DNA of 64,000 nt from Alphaproteobacteria bacterium. Lineage in GTDB: Bacteria; Pseudomonadota; Alphaproteobacteria; CALKHQ01. Position 1 is the first letter of the stretch; each line of letters begins with the position of its first letter. The stretch spans positions 124,001 through 188,000 of the forward strand of contig JAWKYB010000012.1 in assembly GCA_041396705.1 (NCBI GenBank), in the 5' to 3' direction. Position numbers and translations under genes: made by a program. Positions 48,702 to 56,591 of the stretch are shown here, piece by piece. The notes under the pieces were generated by a model. It made no database searches, had not been told where the DNA came from, and saw only the letters and a list, made by a program, of their open reading frames with translations.

Positions 48702-48719
48702 CCCCGGCCGGCGCCGGCG

Positions 48720-49409
48720 CTAGTTGGCCGGCGCCACCGTGTCCTGCGCGGATTCCTGGCGCAGGCCCTTCCAGAAGCCGGAGCCGCCGTTCGACGAGGC
48801 CTGCAGGTCGCCTTCGTACAGGTTGAAGTCGTTCACCGCCATCACCCCGGTGCCCCAGAAGAACAGGCCCGACTTGCCGGCGCGCAGGTCGCCGTCGCCG
48901 TAGGAGCCGACCGAGGTGCCGTCGATCAGGATGTCCATGCCGTCGGCGGTCTCGATCATCGTGATCTCGGCCCGCGACGGATCGGCGGTCGCGCCGCCGA
49001 CCGACATCACCGACGATGCGTCGCCGGTGCGGGTGTCGATCTTCCAGACGCCGATGTTGCCGCCGGGCTCCAGCATCACCACCAGATAGGGGCCCGCCTC
49101 TTCCTGCCGGCAGCAGAACAGCCCGACCGCCGAGGTCGGGTCGCTGGCGATCAGCTCGGCGTCGACGGTCAGCGACAGCTGGGCGTCCAGGTCGTTGAAG
49201 GCGATGTAGTAGATGGCGGTGTCGCTGACCGCGTTCGAGATGATGAACCGGTCGGCCGAACGATAGCCGTACCAGTCGCCGTCGAGGCCGGTCAGCGTGT
49301 TGAGGTCGGCGAAGGTGAACACAGGCTCGATCGCCTGGGCGGGCAGCGCCGCCGCCACCGCAAGTGCGCTGGCCAAGCCAGCCAATCCTTTCGCCACGAC
49401 ACCGGTCAT
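48720..49409 (-). CDS. Secreted protein, possible lectin/glucanase-like beta sandwich
   Basis: A 229-residue exported protein (signal peptide ending LPAQA near residue 26). The body has alternating beta-type segments (LDAQLSLTVDAELIASDPTSAVGLFCC, VVMLEPGGNIGVWKI, GMDILIDGTSVGSYGDG, KSGLFFWGTGVMAVNDFNLYEGDL). The pattern ILIDGT...VGLFFWG...NDFNLYEG resembles the laminin-G/concanavalin-like sandwich of DUF1080-type proteins. I do not recognise a specific family. Convergent with the preceding small secreted gene, 18 bp apart. Confidence 0.7.
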   Translation of the reverse strand: MTGVVAKGLAGLASALAVAAALPAQAIEPVFTFADLNTLTGLDGDWYGYRSADRFIISNAVSDTAIYYIAFNDLDAQLSLTVDAELIASDPTSAVGLFCCRQEEAGPYLVVMLEPGGNIGVWKIDTRTGDASSVMSVGGATADPSRAEITMIETADGMDILIDGTSVGSYGDGDLRAGKSGLFFWGTGVMAVNDFNLYEGDLQASSNGGSGFWKGLRQESAQDTVAPAN

Positions 49410-49580
49410 GCTCTCGCTCCTACCTGCCCGTTTGCTTTGCGTTAACCATACCGGCGGCTCCGGACAGCGACAATGTCCAAACCGCAACCCGCTCATTACA
49501 ATTGATAATCCGCCCGCGACCGTGGCAATGGCCACAGCCGGCGGCGGCGGGACCGCTGCGCGCGGCCTTTGAAAGACGAA

Positions 49581-49608
49581 GGCCCCGCCGGATCGCGCCG
49601 GCGGGGCC
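49581..49608 (-). terminator. glnA: Rho-independent terminator of glnA
   Basis: GGCCCCGCCGG and CCGGCGGGGCC form a perfect 11-bp stem with a 6-base loop, followed on the minus strand by a T-rich run (TTCGTCTTTC). It lies 25 bp beyond the glnA stop. Confidence 0.8.
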
Positions 49609-49632
49609 TGCTGGCGGCCGCTGCGCGACCGG

Positions 49633-51042
49633 TCAGTTCGAGTAGTACATCTGGTACTCGATCGGGTGCGGCGCCTGCATGAAGGCGACCACCTCCTCCG
49701 ACTTCAGGTCGATGTAGCTGTCGATCATGTCGTTGGTGAACACGTCGCCCTTGGTCAGGAAGGCGCGGTCGGCGTCGAGCGCGTCCAGCGCCTCGCGCAG
49801 CGACGAGCACACGGTCGGCACGCCGGCCAGTTCCTCCGGCGGCAGGTCGTACAGGTCCTTGTCCATCGCCTCGCCGGGGTGGATCTTGTTCTGGATGCCG
49901 TCCAGCCCGGCCATCAGCATCGCGGCGAAGCCGAGATAGGGGTTGCCGGCCGGATCCGGGAAGCGGACCTCGACGCGCTTGCCCTTCGGGCTGGCCGCCC
50001 ACGGAATGCGGCACGAGGCCGAGCGGTTGCGCGCCGAATAGGCCAGCAGCACCGGCGCCTCGAAGCCCGGCACCAGCCGCTTGTAGCTGTTGGTGGTCGA
50101 GTTGGTGAAGGCGTTGATCGCGCGGGCGTGCTTGATGATGCCGCCGATGTAGTACAGCGCGGTGTCGCTGAGGTCGGCATAGCCGGACCCGGCGAAGGTC
50201 GGCTTGCCTTCCTTCCAGATCGACTGGTGCACGTGCATGCCGCTGCCGTTGTCGCCGAACACCGGCTTGGCCATGAAGGTGGCCGACTTGCCGTAGGAGT
50301 GGGCGACCATGTGGACGCAGTATTTGTAGATCTGCATGCCGTCGGCGCACTTCACCAGCGGGCCGAAGGTGGTGCCCAGCTCATGCTGCGACGGCGCCAC
50401 CTCGTGGTGGTGCTTCTCGACCACCAGGCCCATCTCGTGCATCGCCGACAGCATCTCGGCGCGCATGTCCATGCCGCTGTCGACCGGCGGCACCGGGAAG
50501 TAGCCGCCCTTGGTCTTCGGCCGGTGGCCGACGTTGCCCTCGTCGAAGACGCGGCCGGTGTTGTACGGGCCTTCCTCGCTGTCGATGGCATAGAAGGTGT
50601 GGTTCTGCGCGACCTGGTAGCGGACGTCGTCGAACACGAAGAACTCGGCCTCGGGGCCGAAATAGGCGGTGTCGCCGAGGCCGGTGGTCCCCAGATAGGC
50701 CTCGGCCTTGAGGGCGATGCTGCGCGGGTCGCGCTCATAGGGCTGGCCGGAGATCGGGTCGAGCACGTCGCAGAACAGGATCAGGCTGGGCTGGGCCGAG
50801 AACGGGTCCATCACCGCGGTCGACAGGTCGGGCTTCAGCCGCATGTCGGACTCGTTGATCGCCTTCCAGCCGGCGATCGACGAGCCGTCGAACATGATGC
50901 CTTCCTCGAGCATGTCCTCGTCGACGGTGTCGATCCACTGGGCGGTGTGCTGCCACTTGCCGCGCGGGTCGGTGAAGCGGAAGTCGACGAACTTCACGTC
51001 GTTCTCTTCCATGAGTTTCTTGACTGATGCTGCGTCCGACAT
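49633..51042 (-). CDS. glnA: Glutamine synthetase type I
   Basis: A 469-residue dodecameric enzyme forming glutamine from glutamate, ammonia and ATP. Seen: FTDPRGKWQHTAQW, the beta-grasp signature FDGSSIAGWKAINESDM, metal-binding FGPEAEFFVFDD, NGSGMHVHQSIW, NRSASCRIPW, and the adenylylation site KDLYDLPPEE near residue 398, so control by GlnE is expected. It follows glnB by 130 bp on the same strand and ends in a strong terminator. Confidence 0.97.
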   Translation of the reverse strand: MSDAASVKKLMEENDVKFVDFRFTDPRGKWQHTAQWIDTVDEDMLEEGIMFDGSSIAGWKAINESDMRLKPDLSTAVMDPFSAQPSLILFCDVLDPISGQPYERDPRSIALKAEAYLGTTGLGDTAYFGPEAEFFVFDDVRYQVAQNHTFYAIDSEEGPYNTGRVFDEGNVGHRPKTKGGYFPVPPVDSGMDMRAEMLSAMHEMGLVVEKHHHEVAPSQHELGTTFGPLVKCADGMQIYKYCVHMVAHSYGKSATFMAKPVFGDNGSGMHVHQSIWKEGKPTFAGSGYADLSDTALYYIGGIIKHARAINAFTNSTTNSYKRLVPGFEAPVLLAYSARNRSASCRIPWAASPKGKRVEVRFPDPAGNPYLGFAAMLMAGLDGIQNKIHPGEAMDKDLYDLPPEELAGVPTVCSSLREALDALDADRAFLTKGDVFTNDMIDSYIDLKSEEVVAFMQAPHPIEYQMYYSN

Positions 51043-51172
51043 GGTTCCCCCATGGGTCTGTTGATCGGTTGTCGTTACACGTGCGGCCGGCTCGGCGCCA
51101 TGCTCGGCCCGGTCCCATTCAAACTGCGCGCCAACCCGGCGCCGCGGCACACCGCGGCCGGTGAAGGCCGGG

Positions 51173-51511
51173 TCAGATGGCGCTGGCCCCGGTCTCGCCG
51201 GTGCGGATGCGGATTGCCTGTTCGATAGGCACGACGAAGATCTTGCCGTCGCCGATCTTGCCGGTGTGCGCTGCCTTCTGGATGGTCTCGATCGCGCGGT
51301 CGACCTGGGAATCCTCCAGCACGATCTCGATCTTCACCTTGGGCAGGAAATCGACCACGTACTCGGCGCCGCGGTAGAGCTCGGTATGGCCCTTCTGGCG
51401 GCCGAATCCCTTGGCCTCCAGCACGGTGATGCCGCTGAGGCCGATCTCGCTCAGCGCTTCCTTCACTTCCTCGAGCTTGAACGGCTTGATGATGGCTTCG
51501 ATCTTCTTCAT
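51173..51511 (-). CDS. glnB: Nitrogen regulatory protein P-II
   Basis: A 112-residue trimeric sensor of 2-oxoglutarate, ATP/ADP and glutamine. MKKIEAIIKPFKLEEVKEAL start, T-loop GRQKGHTELYRGAEY with the uridylylated Tyr51, B-loop TGKIGDGKIFV, and C-loop RIRTGETGASAI. The start at 51511 is fixed by this N-terminus. It is the first gene of glnB-glnA and lies behind a sigma-54-type promoter with an upstream NtrC-like site. It would act on NtrB (18.6 kb). Confidence 0.97.
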   Translation of the reverse strand: MKKIEAIIKPFKLEEVKEALSEIGLSGITVLEAKGFGRQKGHTELYRGAEYVVDFLPKVKIEIVLEDSQVDRAIETIQKAAHTGKIGDGKIFVVPIEQAIRIRTGETGASAI

Positions 51512-51576
51512 GACCCTCGACGTTTCCTCTCCATGGCGCGCGGGGACGTGGCGGCGCCTGCTCGGCGGGCCGCGAA

Positions 51577-51591
51577 GCATGCACCATGCCA
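51577..51591 (-). promoter_or_regulatory. glnB: Sigma-54-type promoter of glnB-glnA
   Basis: On the minus strand, TGGCATGGTGCATGC: GG of the -24 element and GC of the -12 element are 12 bp apart, matching TGGCAC-N5-TTGC with two changes. Transcription would begin near 51565, leaving a leader of about 54 bases before glnB. Confidence 0.65.
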
Positions 51592-51654
51592 CTCTGCGCG
51601 GACCCCGCGACCGCAACCGGCCGGCGGCCGGTTGATCGAAACGCGGGCAATGAC

Positions 51655-51671
51655 TGCATAATAATTATGCA
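51655..51671. promoter_or_regulatory. NtrC-like 17-bp palindrome upstream of glnB
   Basis: TGCATAATAATTATGCA is a perfect dyad (8 + 1 + 8) with the GC-N11-GC spacing of NtrC sites (GCAC-N7-GTGC in enterics). It is centred about 98 bp upstream of the expected sigma-54 start. It is nested in a second inverted repeat, CAATGACTG (51648-51656) and CAGTCATTG (51678-51686). It stands out as AT-rich in a GC-rich setting. Confidence 0.6.
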
Positions 51672-51680
51672 TTTGACCAG

Positions 51681-52154
51681 TCATTGTTCAGCGGCGCCGT
51701 CCGCGGTCTCCGGCGCCGGCAGGTCGAACGCGCCGTCCGCGATGCGCTGCGTGACGGCGCGGCACGCGTCCTGGTCCGGCACCTGCTGCTCGGCGAGCGG
51801 CATGGCATAGGCCTCCACCGCCATCTCCTCGTCCGGCGTCAGCGCACCGCCATCCGCCAGCCGCGCGTGCAACACCGCCAGCGCCGGCTGGTTGCGGACC
51901 AGGAACTCGGCGACCGCCTCGATCATCGCGTCGTCGCGGCCGAAGCGGTCGGCGCAGACCTTGGCCATCGCCACCGGCATCACGCCGGCCAGCAGGCGAT
52001 CTGCGGCATCCTTGCCGATCCGCGCCTCGACCGCGCGGTAGTCGGCCTCGCTGGTGTCGCGCAGGAACAGGACGTAGACGACGGCGGCGACGGCGGCCAG
52101 CAGCGCCAGCCAGATCAGGGAGCCGCGGCTCGAGCGGCCGGCTTGGATCGCCAT
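51681..52154 (-). CDS. Membrane-anchored protein of unknown function
   Basis: A 157-residue protein with one N-terminal membrane segment (about residues 12-30, LIWLALLAAVAAVVYVLFL) and a soluble, mostly helical domain with two Cys (VCADRFG and DACRAV). I recognise no family. It starts directly at the end of the aminotransferase gene (stop and start adjacent), so it is co-transcribed with it. Its stop overlaps the outer inverted repeat of the glnB control region. Confidence 0.7.
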   Translation of the reverse strand: MAIQAGRSSRGSLIWLALLAAVAAVVYVLFLRDTSEADYRAVEARIGKDAADRLLAGVMPVAMAKVCADRFGRDDAMIEAVAEFLVRNQPALAVLHARLADGGALTPDEEMAVEAYAMPLAEQQVPDQDACRAVTQRIADGAFDLPAPETADGAAEQ

Positions 52155-53330
52155 TCAGTTCCTCTGGTCCAGAAAGGCGTGCAGCTTGTCCATCGCCTTC
52201 TCGATGTTCTCGGTGGAGTTGGCGTAGGAGAAGCGGATGTAGCCCTCGCCGAACCGGCCGAAGCTGGTGCCGGAGATCGCGGCGATGCCGAGCTGGTCCA
52301 GCATGACCTGCTGCAACTCGCGCGATTGCATGCCGGTGCCGGCGGTGTTGGCGAAGGCATAGAAGGCGCCGCCGGGACGGATGCAGCGCACGCCCGGCAT
52401 CGCGTTCAGCCGGTCGACGATCACGCCCCTGCGGCTGTCGAAGGCGGCGACCATCTCGTGCACCGCGTCCTGCGGCCCTTCCAGCGCGGCGATGCCGGCG
52501 AACTGCGTCGCGGCGTTGACGCAGGAATGGCAGTTGATGGCCAGCCGGGTCGCCTGCTCGGCCAGCGGCTTCGGCCACACCGCATAGCCCAGCCGCCAGC
52601 CGGTCATGGCATAGGTCTTCGACCAGCCGTCGAGCATGATCACCCGGTCGCGCAGCTCCGGATAGGTCAGCAGGCTGACGTGCGGCTGCCCGTCATAGGT
52701 CATCTGGCTGTAGATCTCGTCGCTGAGGATGGCGACGTGCGGGTGGGCGGCCAGCCCGGCGGCCAGCTTGTCGAACTCCGCCTTCGGCACGGTGCCGCCG
52801 GTCGGGTTGGCCGGGCTGTTGACGATGATCAGGCGGGTCGCCGGCGTGATCAGGCCCAGCACCTCGTCGGCGCTGAACGAGAAGCCGTTGTCCTCGTACA
52901 GCGGGATCGGCACCGCGGTCGCGCCGGTGAAGCGGATCGCCGATTCGTAGATCGGGAAGCCGGGGTTGGGATACAGGATCTCGGCCCCCGGCTCGCCGAA
53001 CATCAGGCAGGCGAAGAACATGGTGACCTTGCCGCCGGGCACGATCACCACGCAGTCCGGGTCGATCGCCACCCCGGTCCGCTTCAAAAGGTCGGCGGCC
53101 ACCGCCTCGCGCAGCGGCAGGATGCCGTTCGCCGGGGTATAGCCGTGATGGCCGTCGCGCAGCGCCTTGCACGCCGCCTCGACGATATGGTCCGGGGTCT
53201 TGAAGTCCGGCTGGCCGATGCCGAGGTTGATGATCTCGCGGCCCTGCATCTCCAGCGCCCGCGCCCGGGCCAGCACCTCGAACGCCGTCTCGGTTCCCAG
53301 CCGTGCCATTCCGGCGGCGAGTGTCGCCAT
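52155..53330 (-). CDS. Class I/II PLP-dependent aminotransferase
   Basis: A 391-residue aspartate-aminotransferase-superfamily enzyme. Seen: EIINLGIGQPDFKTPDHI, YTPANGILPLREAVA, IIVNSPANPTGG, LSDEIYSQMTYDG, the PLP lysine in LDGWSKTYAMTGWRLGY, and the C-terminal IRFSYANSTENIEKAM with the carboxylate-binding Arg. Aspartate, alanine and aromatic amino acids are possible substrates. The start at 53330 is chosen because MATLAAGMARLGTETAFEVL fits the family N-terminus. Confidence 0.9.
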   Translation of the reverse strand: MATLAAGMARLGTETAFEVLARARALEMQGREIINLGIGQPDFKTPDHIVEAACKALRDGHHGYTPANGILPLREAVAADLLKRTGVAIDPDCVVIVPGGKVTMFFACLMFGEPGAEILYPNPGFPIYESAIRFTGATAVPIPLYEDNGFSFSADEVLGLITPATRLIIVNSPANPTGGTVPKAEFDKLAAGLAAHPHVAILSDEIYSQMTYDGQPHVSLLTYPELRDRVIMLDGWSKTYAMTGWRLGYAVWPKPLAEQATRLAINCHSCVNAATQFAGIAALEGPQDAVHEMVAAFDSRRGVIVDRLNAMPGVRCIRPGGAFYAFANTAGTGMQSRELQQVMLDQLGIAAISGTSFGRFGEGYIRFSYANSTENIEKAMDKLHAFLDQRN

Positions 53331-53527
53331 CCTGTTTCCCCCTCCGGCCCGCGGGCCATTCGTCTTGCGCCCGTCCGGGCCGTTTCTCGGAAGCGCGCAA
53401 CATGTGCGCAAAACCGCCGACGGAAGCAAGCGTCGCCCGCGCGCGCGAACATGCGTCATGGTGCGCCGGCGCCGGCCCGCCCTATGTTGCGTCGGACCGA
53501 CCGACACAGCCGAAGAGGGACAAAGCG

Positions 53528-54781
53528 ATGGCCAGCGGTGATTTGCGGCACAAGGTGACCTTCCTGGGCGCCCTCGGCGAACCGCTCGCCGCGCGCCTCG
53601 ACCTGCCGGCGGGCCCGCCGCGGGCGTTCGCGGTGTTCGCCCACTGCTTCACCTGCTCGAAGGACATCTTCGCCGCCGCACGCATCGCCGCCGGCCTGAC
53701 CGAGGCCGGCTACGGCGTGCTGCGCTTCGATTTCACCGGGCTCGGCGCCAGCGCCGGCGATTTCGCCAACACCAACTACTCGTCCAACGTCGACGACCTG
53801 GTCGCCGCCGCCGACTGGCTGCGCGCCAACCACGCCGCGCCGACGCTGCTGGTCGGCCACAGCCTGGGCGGCGCGGCGGTGCTGGTCGCGGCGACGCGCA
53901 TCGCGGAGGTGCGGGCGGTGGCGACCATCGGCGCGCCGGCCGATCCGGCCCACGTCACCCGCGCGCTCGGCGACGCGGTCGCCGACATCGAGGCGGAGGG
54001 CGAGGCGAAGGTGGAGATCGCCGGCCGCGCCTTCCGCATCCGGCGCCAGTTCGTCGACGACCTGCGCAACCAGGACCAGCTCCGCGCCATCCGCGCGCTG
54101 AAGGCGGCGCTGATGGTGATGCACGCGCCGCGCGACGAGATCGTCGGCATCGAGAACGCGCGGATGATCTTCGAGGCGGCGCACCATCCGAAGAGCTTCG
54201 TCAGCCTGGATACCGCCGACCACCTGCTGACCGACCGGGCCGACGCGGTCTATGTCGCCCGCGTGCTCGCCGCCTGGGCCGAGCGCTATGTCGAGGCGGC
54301 CGCGGTTGCGGCCGGCGCGGCGGAAGAGGATGCCGGCGGCGTGCTGGTGTCGGAGACCGGGCTCGGCCGCTTCCAGCAGGCGATCGCCGTCGGCCCGCAC
54401 CGGCTGACCGCCGACGAGCCGCGCGCGGCCGGCGGCGACGACAGCGGGCCGTCGCCCTATGACCTGCTGTCGGCGGCGCTCGGCGCCTGCACCGCGATGA
54501 CGCTGCGTATGTATGCCGGCCACAAGCAGCTGCCGCTCGACCATGTCGCGGTGCGCGTGGTGCACGACCGCATCCACGCCGAGGACTGCGCCACCTGCGA
54601 GACCCGCGAGGGCAAGGTCGACCGCTTCGTGCGCACCATCGCGCTGCAGGGCGATCTCGACGATGCCCAGACCGCCCGCATGCTGCAGATCGCCGACCGC
54701 TGCCCGGTGCACCAGACCCTGCACCGCGAGGTGCTGGTCGAGACCGCGCTGGCCGACGCGCCGGCGGAAGCGCCGGCTTGA
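53528..54781 (+). CDS. Alpha/beta hydrolase fused to an OsmC domain
   Basis: A 417-residue two-domain protein. Residues 1-255 are an alpha/beta hydrolase (HCFTCSKD, GVLRFDFTGLGAS, nucleophile elbow VGHSLGGAA, His in TADHLL). Residues 275-410 are an OsmC/Ohr-like domain with conserved Cys residues (SAALGACTAMTLRMYA and ADRCPVHQTL), which in this fold reduces hydroperoxides. This fusion is a known bacterial architecture. Divergent from the aminotransferase gene. Confidence 0.9.
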   Translation: MASGDLRHKVTFLGALGEPLAARLDLPAGPPRAFAVFAHCFTCSKDIFAAARIAAGLTEAGYGVLRFDFTGLGASAGDFANTNYSSNVDDLVAAADWLRANHAAPTLLVGHSLGGAAVLVAATRIAEVRAVATIGAPADPAHVTRALGDAVADIEAEGEAKVEIAGRAFRIRRQFVDDLRNQDQLRAIRALKAALMVMHAPRDEIVGIENARMIFEAAHHPKSFVSLDTADHLLTDRADAVYVARVLAAWAERYVEAAAVAAGAAEEDAGGVLVSETGLGRFQQAIAVGPHRLTADEPRAAGGDDSGPSPYDLLSAALGACTAMTLRMYAGHKQLPLDHVAVRVVHDRIHAEDCATCETREGKVDRFVRTIALQGDLDDAQTARMLQIADRCPVHQTLHREVLVETALADAPAEAPA

Positions 54782-54818
54782 CGCTACCCCCTCGCGGGCG
54801 TAGTAAACCGCCGACTGC

Positions 54819-54896
54819 GGTGGCTGTAGCTCAGCTGGTTAGAGCACTGGTTTGTGGTACCAGGGGTCGTGGGTTCAAATCCCATCAGCCACCCCA
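54819..54896 (+). tRNA. tRNA-His (anticodon GTG)
   Basis: Acceptor stem GTGGCTG pairs with CAGCCAC, with the extra G(-1) at 54819 opposite discriminator C73, a tRNA-His hallmark. Anticodon GTG at 54854-54856 lies in loop TTGTGGT; the T-arm has GGTTCAAATCC; CCA is encoded at 54894-54896. An IS481-type element begins about 14 bp further on. Confidence 0.97.
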
Positions 54897-54910
54897 ATAG
54901 CGCCGATGTC

Positions 54911-56188
54911 CGGCCCGGAGAGATGGGTAACGGATTGTACCTAAGACATTGGGTGACAACCACGGGCCGAACGGGTTGTCGAGAGTCTGCGGGTCTTCTG
55001 TTCCAGGTCGACGTATCCTAGGTCGTAGTGCATGAAGCTGACCAGCCAGATGGCCTGGTCGACTTCCTTGATGCCGAGACGCTGTCCGGCGAGCACGGTT
55101 GAAATGTTGATCTTCGCGGTGCATGCAGATGCGTCCGCAGGCGGTGACCATGATGTCGCGGTCGTGCATTGGATAACTGATGTCGGGCAGACCGCGATAG
55201 GGCCTGGTGGAGGGCGCGTAGGCCTCGGCTGGCGTCTTCATCTGCAAGGCTTCGTGCGGTCGCTCGGTGTTGAACTCGCGGACGAAGGCGTCGATCGAGC
55301 TTGTTGCTGGAGGCTGTTCATGCCGGCCGGCCGGGTCGCCTCCTTCTTCAGGGTGAGATGCATGCGCTCGTGGCGCCCGTTCTGCTGGGGCGGCCGGGCT
55401 TGATGCGTTCGATCGCGATCCCCAACCTCAGCCACCAGACGGCGAGCCTGGAGAGGCCGTAGAGCCCGTTGGGACTGCGAAGGGAACGCCGTTGTCGGAC
55501 CGGATCGCGCCGGGCAGGCCGCGCTCGTGGAACAGCTGCTCGAAGGCGGTGATGGCCAGGTCCTCGCGGGTGGACTCAGCGCTTCGCACATCAGCAGGTA
55601 GCGCGACGCCTGATCGGTTACGGTCAGCGGGTAGCAGTATCGGCTGTTCCCCAGCTTGAACTCGCCCTTGAAGTCGGCGCACCAGAGGTCGTTGGGTTCG
55701 GCGCCGGCGGACAGCGGCGTGCCCTTTGCCCTGTGGCGGGGCCGTCCGGGGACCTTGACCAGGCCGTGCCGGTGCAGGACGGCGGGATCGTGCTCCTGGC
55801 GGGGACGCGGACGTCGCCCGCCAGCCGCCGGACCAGCAGTTCGCGGATCTTGCGCGCCCCCCAGTGGGGCTTCTCCTGCTTGAAGGCGACAATCATCGCC
55901 TCGATCGGCGCCGGCAGTTGGTTGGCGTAGCGCACCGGCCGGCGCGAGCGGTCGCTCAGCGCCTCCAGGCCATGTTCCCTATAGCGATCGTAGACCTTGT
56001 AGCCGGTCTTCCGCGAGATGCCGAACTCCCGGCAGACATCGCTCATCCGACCCCCTCGAGCAGACGAGCGACGAACCTCAGGCGTTCTTCCACAACCGAA
56101 CACTCCTTCCACGGCATCGACATCTCCCAGGCGCGCCTGAAACATGTCACCCATGTGTCCGGTACGTTCTGTCACATCTCTCGGGCCG
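54911..56188 (-). mobile_element. IS481-type insertion sequence, decayed
   Basis: About 1.28 kb between imperfect inverted ends: on the plus strand 54911-54959 starts CGGCCCGGAGAGATG and reaches GGGTGACA; the reverse complement of 56145-56188 starts CGGCCCGAGAGATGTGACAG and reaches GGGTGACA. One transposase gene fills the interior. No clear target duplication is visible, so the outer limits are approximate. It lies between tRNA-His and the DUF3008 gene. Confidence 0.75.
54941..56117 (-). pseudogene. IS481-family transposase, several frameshifts
   Basis: Fragments in changing frames rebuild a DDE transposase: start MPWKECSVVEERLRFVARLL (ATG 56117), HTH MSDVCREFGISRKTGYKVYDRY, HWGARKIRELLVRRL, catalytic-core pieces FKGEFKLGNSRYCYPLTVTD, REDLAITAFEQLFHERGLPG, IRSDNGVPFA, GRPQQNGRHERMHLTLKKEA, FNTERPHEAL, and the end LSPMS with TAG at 54941. 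At least seven indels. It is not functional as read. Confidence 0.82.
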
Positions 56189-56330
56189 CTCACGATCCCG
56201 GAGACGGCAAAGCCGGCCATGCGCACAGACTGCGCGGTCATCGGCTCGCGCTTGCGGGTCGCTTTGCCGGTCCGCGTCGGGCGCGCCGCGACCGCGCCAC
56301 GGTGCCCGGTCGCGCAGGGGAACGAACCGT

Positions 56331-56516
56331 CTATCTGCCCAGCTTGTCGGGCAGTCCTTTCCGCTTGGTCTCTGCCAGCTCTTCCAGTTCAGCCTCGGTC
56401 ATCGACTCGTACATGCTGCGCGCGGCACCCTTGAGGTCGGACTCTTGCGCCTCGCCGCGCTTGGCTGCCAGCGCGGCGCCGGCAGCCTTCTGCTGTGCTT
56501 TCGATCTTGCGGGCAC
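56331..56516 (-). CDS. DUF3008-family small protein, GTG start
   Basis: A 61-residue basic protein, PARSKAQQKAAGAALAAKRGE, then LKGAARSMYESMTEAELEELAETKRKG, matching the DUF3008 family, which is frequent in alphaproteobacteria and resembles stress-induced small proteins such as those with KGG-like motifs. The start is GTG (56514-56516), six bases after GGAGAG; the in-frame ATG 15 codons upstream lies at the promoter and is rejected. An EcfG-type promoter lies 33 bp before the start. Confidence 0.85.
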   Translation of the reverse strand: MPARSKAQQKAAGAALAAKRGEAQESDLKGAARSMYESMTEAELEELAETKRKGLPDKLGR

Positions 56517-56548
56517 GTGCGCTCTCCGTTGCAGGCTGTCACAGGCAC

Positions 56549-56573
56549 AACGCTGCAGCATCGAGCGGGTTCC
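56549..56573 (-). promoter_or_regulatory. EcfG-type (general stress) promoter of the DUF3008 gene
   Basis: On the minus strand, GGAAC (56569-56573), exactly 16 bases, CGTT (56549-56552): a full match to the GGAAC-N16/17-CGTT pattern of the alphaproteobacterial general stress sigma factor. Expected start of transcription near 56542, giving a leader of about 26 bases. Confidence 0.7.
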
Positions 56574-56591
56574 GGGCGCGGCTGCGGCCGG

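Noticed and set aside
56517..56561. Earlier ATG start for the DUF3008 gene
   Set aside because: It lies over the -10 of the EcfG-type promoter and adds residues not found in the family; GTG 56516 has a good ribosome site.
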